Origin: Nematostella vectensis
Taxonomy: Eukaryota > Cnidaria > Anthozoa > Actiniaria > Edwardsiidae
Reading direction: 5' to 3'
Assembly: GCF_932526225.1 (NCBI RefSeq)
Contig: NC_064048.1
Location: 6,554,627-6,618,626, forward strand
Length of the DNA: 64,000 nt
The notes beneath the pieces are model-generated. The model ran no database searches and was not told the DNA's origin. It worked only from the letters and a program-made list of their open reading frames with translations. Positions 30,076 to 41,000 of this stretch are shown here, piece by piece; position 1 is the first letter of the stretch, and the number at the start of each line of letters is the position of its first letter. Both the position numbers and the translations under genes were made by a program.

Positions 30076-31262
30076 TACTATTATATTGATATTGAATACT
30101 ATACTATACTTGGAATACTATTCCTAATATTTGGACGGTTTACACGCGGACAAGGATATGCATGCTTCGTGGAGAATTAGTCATTAGACGTGCAGTCAGA
30201 AGAAAAAGAATAAATCATTGTACATAATTCTTTATCTTTTTATTGGCAAAAATAAAGAAGTGTTGTTTGGCTTGATGGACACATTAAAAAGCAAATTTTC
30301 TCTATTTCTCATTACATGCATCTCACCATGTTTATCAATAAAAAAAATTCATTGACGCGAAAAATGTCTAAATCATAAATCGTAAATCTAAACCTCCCAT
30401 TGTCATCAACTTGTGTTGCTGAATCCACCAGATGGTTTTAACAAAATTTATCTCCCAAACGAAACCAAATGTGATCACTGGCTAAGCACTTTGTAGAGCA
30501 AGGAACTCGATAATAGTAAACTTTTTATAAACAGTTTGGTCATATTTACCTAAGAGTAGTATCAAACCGTATTGCTCTCGTGCTTAAAGGGACCGGCTTA
30601 ACCTACCCATCCTCGCCGCCAGCGTACCTATAAATACTTGTTAGATTATTAGGTTGACATGTGTTCTTGTGCATTTAGAACCAAAAAGTCTTTTAAATAC
30701 GTAAATTGTCTGTGATTTTTTATGTGATTTTTTTAACTAATGGAAAGAGTAACATAAAGTAAAATGATTTAGGAAGGGTCAAGTCGAATATGCAAACTGC
30801 AAACATGCATAAAAGTTTACTCAACAAAGTCCTAAGTATTTTATTATTGGACTTTCCCCACTAGAAAAGGTATTTGATAGCACAGATAGCGTTTTTAAAA
30901 AAATCATTTCTTAAACTTCATAAATGGACCTGACATGGTTCGAAATTCACTGCATTTGCTAAATAATATATAGTGTGTTGGACCTTTAAAGTATTTATAT
31001 TTAGAAAGACGAAGTCTTTTAGAGTGCACATATGGTGATTTTTAATATCATTACTCTTTTAGATTTGGAATTCAAATTAAAAACGAATACAAATTGGATC
31101 TATTACTGTTGCGAGTTGGATATATAGTCTCCAACTCATATCGGAAGTGCGTTGTAGTTTCCCCCTGCATTCAGCGAAGTAGAGCCCATAAAACGACATA
31201 GGAAACACAACTATTTCTCATTCTTTAATTCGTAAAAGTTAAACATTCCCAAGAAACAAAAA
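30076..31262. other. Gene-free stretch with duplicated GPCR 3' flank
   Basis: 30,195-30,540 duplicates 28,760-28,975 and, in part, 11,808-11,960. The rest is AT-rich with no gene seen. Confidence 0.5.
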
Positions 31263-31321
31263 AATGAATAAAAGCGGAAATACTACAGCACAGGGTTCAA
31301 CGCAAATTGAAATAAATGTTT
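31263..31321 (+). pseudogene. 5' relic of a third GPCR copy
   Basis: ATGAATAAAAGCGGAAA and the following codons repeat the start of the gene at 29,056 (MNKSGN.TAQG) and stop after about 19 codons. The 30 bp upstream also match (AAACATTCCC). Short TAACGCGAAAT repeats follow at 31,320-31,415. Confidence 0.65.
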
Positions 31322-31587
31322 AGCGCGAAATGTAATAACATTTCAACGCAAAATGTAATAAATTATCTAACGCGAAATCTAATAACACAAAATGTAATAA
31401 CATCAAATAATGACTATAAACCTTTAAACTATAGGTAAAAGCTCTAACTAAGAAAATAGACGCTAGCATGTAGTGACCAACAGTTGTAGTAGCCCATCTC
31501 GAATCGACGGTTTGGTTATCTCCAGTTTGCTTATCTCCCCCACCTACTCGGTGTCCCCCACCTGCAGGTGTACAGGCCCTATATTAT

Positions 31588-31718
31588 AAATCACATCCTC
31601 AAATAACATTTCAATAGACACACTGCTTTCAATATTCCGAAAAAAATTTTCTCGTTTTAAAATCATCGGAGATTGTTACGTAACCGACCGGAAGTAAATT
31701 GGTGACAATGCGGCTTTG
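31588..31718 (-). mobile_element. Truncated copy of the TTAA-flanked MITE
   Basis: The reverse complement starts AGCCGCATTGTCACCAATTT, then TTCCGGTCGGTTACGTAAC, the left end of the elements at 37,501, 43,561 and 44,497. The other end is missing. Confidence 0.6.
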
Positions 31719-32009
31719 AGTGTTGAGATATCTTTACTGTTTGCAATATTGATATTTAAAAAATAAAATAGAATATAAATATATAAAATGTCTGTTTTTG
31801 CACATTCTTGAGAACGTGACAGGAAGATATAACCGGTGTTTGAACTCTGCGCGCAGCGAATTTGGACATATCTTCTTTCTGTTTATTTTTATTGCACTTA
31901 CTCCAAATAGCATACTCTTCAAAGTATCGAATTCCATAAGTATATTCCGAAGTATCGAATTCCACATATACACAAATATATTAATCAATTTATGAAAAAT
32001 AAATCAGCT

Positions 32010-32230
32010 TGATTATCAATTGTTATCAATTAGATTCTTTATCAATTCATATCAATTAGAATTGTAATTATCTATTGGTATCAATAGTTATCAATTGGTA
32101 AAAATTGTTTTCAACTTTTATTAATTGGACTCACCCAAATTTTGATTACCAATTGAGATAAATTAAGATTAACTGATATCATTTTATATTAAGATGCCGA
32201 TTATCAATTTAGTTACGTCATGCATATCAA
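32010..32230. repeat. Degenerate (TTATCAATT)n tract
   Basis: Many loosely spaced copies of TATCAATT and its variants, AT-rich and non-coding. Confidence 0.6.
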
Positions 32231-32668
32231 TATTTGGGTGACCTTCAAACCCGCTCGGTAAATCTCTGGGAGGCCTGGGTCTAAGGGCTTTTCAAGATTA
32301 GTGAGATACAAATTTGACCAAGCTGTCAGGTTTTTTGACAAATTCTTGCCGCGAGTCTCAAATTGACAGGAATCAGCATTTTTCACCATATTTTCTGGAG
32401 ATCAGGGAGCGGGAAAACTTTAGCTTTTCTAAATATGGGCATCAATGACCATATAAGGAAATGCAAACGAAGGACACTATCCTTAAGAAATATGTTTGAT
32501 ATGATACTACTCACCGTCAGAGTAGTATGTTTTCTTTTCTTAGTTATCCCCAGCCTAAGCAAGCATCCCCCACCATTCCCCCCTTTACCCCCTAATTCGC
32601 CCCACCCATCCACACCACCCATGGAATCGCTGTGGGAAACAATTCATAGTTTACAGGATTGGGTTGCC

Positions 32669-32828
32669 TGCATCCTCGGTGACCGAGGGCGACACGCGGA
32701 GACCGGGAGCGGGAGTACGGGCGAAGACGAAAGAAAGAGGGGAAAAGACGTCGGTTTCCCCTCTTTCTTTCGTTTTCCCGCGTACTCCCGCTTCCGGTTC
32801 ACGTCGCCCTGGGTCCCAAGGATGGGTT
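32669..32828. repeat. Foldback element
   Basis: Arms of ~60-75 bp (about 32,669-32,742 and 32,757-32,828) share CATCC, GGGCGAC, GCGGGAGTACG and ACGAAAGAAAGAGGGGA in inverse order. A related single arm lies at 34,388-34,475. Confidence 0.65.
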
Positions 32829-33602
32829 GTCCGCAGCTGTAGGTTAACAAAAACAATTCTGTTTGTTTTGATAGCCATATATGACATCACAATAATCTTC
32901 GTTCACACCGATAGCTTTGTATTCGAACATTCGCTATGCCCTCTTTTACACACTACTGTATATTTGACACCAAAAAAAAATCCTTCCAAATCTTAAACAA
33001 ATAGAGTTAGAGTGACTCGTCCTGACTTATCCTTGATTAGCAGAATTGTTTTTATAAACTTTATATTTTAGAGCCTACGGCGAGATCACAGTGCGTGAAA
33101 ACCTATTGTTGCTAAGTAGTTCAGTTATCAATAGAGCGCGATGCTTAATGCAAACGATGTTTCTATGACGCGAGCGATTCGCTTATGTTAACATGCTGGA
33201 ACATTCACTGTGCTCTCGGATGAAAAGATTTGTAAGCGAGTAAGTTTGTTAAGGTATGCTATCTTAATATTTTGTCAAAAATGAAGTAAGCTGTTCTCTA
33301 ACCCTATTCTAACCCTATTTTCTGTTATTAAGAGTTTTTAAGAGTGATTTGCAAACTCTTTGTAGTTTGTCGGGCCAGAATAATTTAATAGCGCATCATA
33401 GATTATCGTTATCAATTTAGCTACTTAGATAGCTTTCCCCTGATTTGAATAAGTCTCATTACTTGAAGTTTATTTTTAAAATTCATAATTAAATTGAAAT
33501 GCGTCTTTTTGTTTAAAAAGTTTGTTCTTGATGTGGGTATCCTGTGTAATAACACAGGAATACCTTACCCGGAAAATCCAAACACTTGCGGCTTCCGCCA
33601 AG

Positions 33603-33731
33603 ATGGCTGACGGTGGCGTTCCTATTATTTCTTTCGATAAAATAGACAAGGTTGCAAGCTCCGGAGGTGAAACTCTGACAACCGACAAATTCACCGATCC
33701 TTTCGAAATCCAGACTCGCACGGCAAAATAA
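33603..33731 (+). CDS. Short open frame with strong start context (uncertain)
   Basis: CCAAGATGGCTG gives a good Kozak context that also resembles a YY1 site. The frame runs 42 codons (MADGGVPIISFDKIDK...) to TAA. I do not recognise it. Its possible donor sites do not fit the phase of the next large gene, whose first exon is better placed at 35,053. It could be a first exon of something else, a micro-protein or chance. Confidence 0.25.
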   Translation: MADGGVPIISFDKIDKVASSGGETLTTDKFTDPFEIQTRTAK

Positions 33732-34387
33732 ACCTCGCAGAATCATAGCACACATATTTATTATCCAACCATACCTTTTAATCGTCTATTCGTCCCCGTT
33801 TTGCCGTTCGAGCGGCGAGAATCTTTCTTTTGAATTTGGAAATATTCGTGACAGTGACGCTCGATGGGCCGTTCGTGGATAAAAAGACAATGCCAAATTC
33901 TACCAGCCGGGGTAGGGTGCCTCGCATCAGTTTGACCAAGCGGCGCGACGGACGAAAAAGCCGTTAGGGATTTGCTAAAAAAAAATTTCCAATCCCCCAA
34001 AAAATGAAATAAAAAAAATACATGTTATCTTATTGTAAGATATACGGTACCGAGGATGTCCGTTGCGTTTATAGATAGAATTGATTGCAAACAAGAAAAG
34101 AAAAAAAGTTGGGGTGGTAATTAGGTTTGGAGGGACGTCGGAAAAGACTCAGAGATACAAGGCAAGGTCAAACTGATGCGAATATTATCATGATGATGAT
34201 AATAATAATAATAATGATATTGTGTAGAATACCTGTTTGCTATGTTGTATACATTTTACTATGACATCAGCCCTCATCAGTTAGTGTACATTTGTTTTAA
34301 TGTGTAGCATAGATGTTATTTCAACATTAGGTAATCATTAATTAGTGTACATATATGTTTTAATGTGAATCAATAACATCTTCCCGG

Positions 34388-34475
34388 CATAAGCCATCCT
34401 CGGAGACCCAGGGCGATGTGGGGACCGGGAAGCACGAATATTCACTGAGACAAAAGACAGAGGGGGTAAAGACGC
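34388..34475. repeat. Single arm of the 32.7-kb foldback family
   Basis: Shares CATCCTCGG, CCCAGGGCGA and GACCGGGA with the foldback at 32,669-32,828. Confidence 0.5.
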
Positions 34476-35052
34476 CCTAGGTAACTGCACTGTAAGCGCT
34501 GGTTCCAATAGGGTAGCAAACTCGCTCTCTGATTGGACTATCTCTGATTGGTCTCATTATTATTGACTTATTTTGACGGTTTTGCGTTTTTTTGCGTTTT
34601 CTGTGGCGTTTTTTTGTGCGGTTATGCGGTTTTTGCACCCCCTACCCTTACGCCCCCCTCATACCGCAGTGACGAGGCTCATACAAGATGCCTGATAAAT
34701 TGTAACATTTCTCGATCGGAAATGTCCATCAAAGTTTTTTTTAAATAAACAGCTCAAATAAATAAACAAATCGCTCAAACTTGACTCAACCCTTAAATTA
34801 TCTAGAACCTTTCAAAAGAATGTTCCCAATATTGTTTGTTATGTTTAGCGAATAGTTTTTATTTTCCATCTTGATATGTAAATTTCGAAAAAAGGCGATT
34901 TTACCAGCAAATGGTGATGTGGTATTTATTATTTTTTTTTTGTAAAAATCAATTTTTTTTCCACAAAGTGACTCATTTTCACTTACTTCCATCATCCTTG
35001 TCTATAATGCAATGTTTGTTTTACCAAGGACAAACGCAGAGGATGTTCTGCT

Positions 35053-38000
35053 ATGGGAACCATCTGTGGAAAGCATGAGTTGACTCTAACTGAGGAAGAT
35101 GGAAATAGATGCGATGGAAAAACAAGGTACTTTTGCTACTCATGGGTGATCCCAAAAAGAAGCAATGATTTCAGGAAAGGGAGGGACCTCATCGTTCTTT
35201 GAGACCCTGTCCCCACGTATCCGTTTACGTTTGAAAACGCAACCTTTTTGTTCCGTAGCGAAGCCTAACCAAACCCAACCATAGTTCGATACTACTTGAC
35301 ATTTCAATGTTGTGCTCGCTTAAATGGGGATATACGAACGAAAAAACAAATCATCTCGAAGCCAAGCAACTATTAACTTGAAGTCTCCTAACCAAAAAAA
35401 GCCCCACCAAAAAAAAAAAAAACCTTACCGTGTCGTCCACTAGTACCAAATTGCAGTGAAGCGTTCCTCGACGTTTGGCATAAAACGACGGTAGTCACTC
35501 CATTCCGATAAATAATTTGGGAACTACTACCTACATCTGTGAAAATTGGACAATACACTTGCAAAAAAGGCGTGAACCCGGAGAAAAAAGCTGTTAACAA
35601 CTTCGCGGAACGAAGGCCACATGGCCGCCATTCAAAGCACATTTTCATATTAAGCCTCGTTTCCATGCTCAAAAACCGTGCGCGCGCTCTTAGTGAAATA
35701 GGTCTTTAGGTATCGTTTTCCACTCTAGAGATCGTTTTTAAATGGTTCCGTTTTCTGTTATCGTTTTCGCGTTTACGTGTGGACGATACTCGTATCCGTA
35801 ACACAAAGGTGGGGTCTGAGAAAAAAATGTGGGGGAATGCTTGCCCCCCCCCCTAGACCTACCCTAGACCCACCCATGCCACTACACTTTTTTTTTTATA
35901 AGAACCTTTTTTTATAAGAGCGTCCTGCCTGAGATTTCACCAAATTTTTAGAACATGCTACAAGGGCACAAAGCGGATTTGTTCCGCCAAATATCTGTTC
36001 CGCACCCCGTTTTTATTTTATTTTTTTATTTTTATTTTTTTTGCTGGCTGGGAAGATGTTAGATCCCTCGGTTGCTGGGGAAAAATGTCCCGAATGCTTA
36101 TGCTGGCAAATATCCATGTGCTAAAATGCCTGACCACTGTAGGCTGGGAAAAAATCCTAACCAAAAGTGGCTGAAAAAAAAAGGAATGGTCCCTCCTTGG
36201 GAAAAAGGAACAGAAACTTTTTCCGGCAACTTTTAAAATGGATATTTTCGGCATCTGAACATATTCATAAGGATGAAAAACGCCATTTAGCGTGTATTGG
36301 GAGGGATGCTCGTTGTATGCCCTTGATGCAAGAAACAGGCCGAGGCTCAGATAGCAGAAGAATGTTTCTTTTTTTAGTCCTGGTGCGTTCTAAAATGCAG
36401 AATCAAATTGTTCTCATAGTAACAACCTTATTATTGCTGATTAATCATTAGTGTAATTCTCTTTCTAATCATTGTATTATAATCTTTTAAATCTGACCGG
36501 TCTGATTAGCATTGTCTCATTTACTCGCAGACGCACAAGTTTCGCAGTTCTCTCTCATACAGTCTCTGGTTCCTATATCACACCAGACGAGAGGTCCTCT
36601 ATATCCCAGGGACAAATCGTCCTTGACGGCATTCCAGCACAGGCTACAAGGAGTACTCTCCACCAGTTCCCCGAGCTTGCTACACGGTACAAGAAGGTTG
36701 TGTGTGGAGACCTTGGAACTAGTTTTGCAGCTAAACCAAAAGTGGTGCGGATTTTTACCAGTTCAACATTCACAGGTGATTTGTTTATCTCGTGATGCTA
36801 TTTTTATGGAGTAGTTTTTGTGAACAAGTCTCAACTCCTAACAGCATGGTGCTAAAAAGGCAAGGTTTTGTATACAGACACACAAACAGATAGACAGAGA
36901 GGTGGATGGACAGACATAAAGACAGACGCATAAACACAGGCGCATAAACACAGGGTGGGTGGGCTGACGACTGAAAAAAAATTATCATTGAAAAATGAAA
37001 AAAGGAAAAATAAACCGAACGTTGGAAAAAAAAATATATGTCATCAGATAATCGAGAACTTTTAGATTCTCCATTCGATCCATTAAAAAGTTTAAATAGT
37101 CCATTAAGTAGTTCTCCCAAGTTTGTCGATTGAGTTCGCCGTCAACAAAGCGTGGTTACTTTGCTTGCGCGGGCAGGGCAGGCCGAAACCACAAGGGCTC
37201 CCGCGCGTTGACCCAAAAAACTCAGTCGCATAGTTATATACCATTTTTCTATACCTTAGCCCCCAGCCCTTCCCCCTTTACGTTGCCTGACAGTTCGATG
37301 TACCGACAAACACACAAATGGACAGACAGACACTAAAACAGGACAAATAGACAGAAAGAATCGCACACAAAGACAACTTACAGCTAGTATTATTAGAGGT
37401 GAATGACATTCGTGATGAACTACATTCGTGTTTATTGGACTGAAATCTTAATACTTTGTGGAGAAGTTTATTGTATATTGATTAAATATTACTGGCTTAA
37501 AGACGCATTATCAGTTTTTCTTCCGGTCGATTACGTAACAATCTCCGATGATTTTTAACGCGAAAAAGATTTCAAAATTGAAAAGAAGTGTGTCTATGGC
37601 CTGATGGCCTGTTAAAGTGCGCGAATTCTAAAAGATTCTTTTGTCTCTGTCGGTTGAGGTTTCCGTCGGCCCTCCGGAAGTAAACCGGTGATATTGCGAC
37701 TTTAGATCACGACTTAATTAATGTGGGTGTTTTTTTTTTGTAATAGATACTGAAGCTGAGCGCAATGCATTGATGCTCAAAACCATTCCCAAACTCAAGC
37801 TTTTTTGCCAAGAGAAAGGTTACGAGTTCCAGGTAAGCGAAAGTATATATATTTTTCGTTTTTTCGCAGAGCCACAAAAATTCAATCAATTTTCAATTCA
37901 GTTAATTTTCAAAGATGCTATTCTTTACAGAAATAAGAAAGGCCGGTGACAACAATGATTTCCTATATACTCGAAATGACTGAAAAACATTGTCAAACGT

Positions 38001-41000
38001 GACTTACTAAGTCAAACGTAACTTAGTAACTTACAGCAAACAAAATATCAAGTCCGACTTTTTTTAAATTGATGCTACTTTTTGTAAAGTGTCATTAAAA
38101 TTTGAGCTTTTCGTCCCTGAACTTATACACAGGGTATGATGCTCAAGGAAAAATTAAAGAGCTGCTCATATTCATACAGGTGTAATCTCTATTGCCTTTT
38201 CCATGATTCAGGTTGTTGATATGTGCTGGGTTGTCCGCGAACAGTCCGCCGATAACCACCCGACGGTTGATCTGTGCTTGAATGAGCTAAAAGCTTGTCT
38301 CTCATCTCTATTTCTAAGTCATGCCTTTCTCATGATTTAGGTTGTTGATATGCGCTGGGGTGTCCGCGAACAGTCCGCCGATGACCACACCACGGTTGAT
38401 CTGTGCTTGAATGAGCTAAAAGCTTGTCTCGCATCTCACACGACGGTTGATCTGTGCTTGAATGAGCTAAAAGCTTGTCTCTCATCTCTATTTCTAAGTC
38501 ATGCCTTTCTCATGATTTAGGTTGTTGATATGCGCTGGGGTGTCCGCGAACAGTCCGCCGATGACCACACCACGGTTGATCTGTGCTTGAAGGAGCTCAA
38601 AGCTTGTCAGCAATTGTCGACAGGACCAAACTTTGTGGTAAATAAACATTAGTAGCGGAGCCAGCGCGGAGCACCATAGGTTTAGAAATGGTCTATAACT
38701 AGGCGACTCAGTTTTTGTGGTCAATGACGTCATTGTCACAAGCTGCCATCCATCCAGCCAGCCGCCATCTGCCTCGGTACAGGCCTCCAGAGCGCGCAAA
38801 ACAATATGGCGGATGAGTATTTCTGCCCCTCTCAAAAACACACAAAAACTGACTGCAGAAAAGCCAAGAATTGTCGAAAAAAAAGTGCTTGAAAAAAATC
38901 ATTCGTGGGAATGCTAACCACGGATATGAACTTGTCTAATTATGCGCAAAAGACTGTGTAAAAGCATGGTTGAAAGTTTTGAAGAGTCAAGTCTTGTGCT
39001 CGAGTCCTCTCTTTTTCTTTCTCCTTTCAAATTCGCTTGTGATAAGCATTGTTTCAGGGGAGAACAGAGAAAGTACTCTCAAGGATTTTAGACCGACGAA
39101 TGTTATAATAAAGGAGACCAAGCCTAAGAATATGGTCTGTATGTAATTTTAATTTGCCTTTTTAGCTGTCGTCTTTGTAGATAACAACAAGTTCAAACCC
39201 GTCATTGATCCGTAGTCTTCCCTCTTCATCTTTCTCCGATTTACCTCTGATAAATTCCAAGGTAGCGGCCAATCTTTCCTCTCCCGCCGTTTTCCTAAAA
39301 TCCTTATAATGGGTGTAATAATCAAGGAGCATGTTGGCTTTCTCAGACTCCTCATCCAATAAAACTTCAGTAATGTCATACTTTATAACATACCGATGTG
39401 TGTCGTACTTCCAGTTGTTTTTCTTCGCGATCTTGGTGACATGCTCTGTATTGAGAGAGACATCGTAAAACCTATCTCCGAATCTTCTCTTATTAAATTC
39501 TACGAATTGAGGACCAAAATGGTCGTCACTGTTCGCAAGCACGACAACAATAACCCCTTTTTCCTTCAGCAAGTCACTAAAAGTGAATTCAAGCGCCGGC
39601 TCTATCTTTTGCCCCGGAAAATAATAAAGGCAGAATATGAAGTGAACAAGGTCAAATTTCCTTGCGTTACTTTCAAGTTCAGCTACATATCCATGGAAAG
39701 TTTTCTCAAAGAATTTATTGTGAAAGATTGCTCGCTTTTCTAAAAGGCATTCCATCTGATCTTTGTACTTTCTCAATGAGATTGCGTTAGGTTCGACAAC
39801 AGTGTTATAGATCGTCGTTTTCTTCTCGGTCGTACCAAAGCGCTGAGCTATTGCAGATAACATAGGGGTATCAATGGCTCCATCTCCACCTCCAACGCTA
39901 AGAACAGAAACTTCTTTCTCGAGGTTGTTTGCCCATACTCTCTGGAGTGCATCGGGGATTTTATCGACGAGTGATTTACACAATATTTCTTCTGCGCTAG
40001 ATCCGTTATAATATACCGTGAGACATTGCATATAGTAGTCGTTGTCTTCGGTTATGGGAATCATTTTGCGAGGTGCATTTTGCTCGGCTTCGGAATCACG
40101 GAGCGTCACGCTGTCATGACTATAGGACGACCTTTGGAAGCACGAACCTGCTAATCAAGCTTTCAATGTTTGTTTTAGTCTGCTTAGAAACCGCTTTTAG
40201 TGCCACGCACGGCTTCCCCACAAGCGGCTGCTTTTTTGGCGATTTTCATTTGGTATTGGTATTGTTTAACATAGGCCAAATAGGCCAACTGCAGAAGCGC
40301 ATTTCAAGCTTTCAATGTTTGTTTTAGTCTGCTTAGAAACCGCTTTTAGTGTCACGCACGGCTTCCCCACAAGCGGCTGCTTTTTTGGCGATTTTCATTT
40401 GGTATTGGTATTGTTTAACATAGGCCAAATAGGCCAACTGCAGAAGCGCATTTCAAGCTTTCAATGTTTGTTTCGCCAGAAGCAATTTATTCTAGTGTCT
40501 TCCATTGTAGAATTAAACTTCTTTTTGTGGATTTGTATTAACGCAGCGGCTAAATGAGGGGGAGCCGCTCACGCAAGACATTGTGCTGGACCTCTTATTT
40601 AGCCTCTGCGTTTAAAAAAAATACCATTCATTTGTTTCACCAGGCTATCGGTTTTTCAAGAGATTGTGCAAAACGGAGTATTAGTTAAGAATTTTCGCTC
40701 AGATTTACAGAGACTCTTTTCTTCTCTCCTCTTACATAGCAACCGCTGACCCTAGTCTCCCACCACAGGCAGCCCAAGGCTACTGTCAGTGGTTTATATA
40801 AAGGAATGTATGGGGGAATTTATATGTTAGAGAAAAAAAATTTAGACCATGTAATATTGTGTTTGAGTTTTCTTTTATTTCAATTTTGCCGATAGAATGT
40901 GATTAGAGCGAGTTTGAAGCCCGCCACGAATTGTGTTTCTCTCTCTGTATAAAAAGAGAGAAACAAAATTCTTGGCGGGCTTTAAACTAGCTCTGCTGAC

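Noticed and set aside
33603-33731. First exon of the NWD-like gene
   Set aside because: No donor in this frame fits the phase of the exon at 36,531, whereas the exon at 35,053-35,126 fits exactly.
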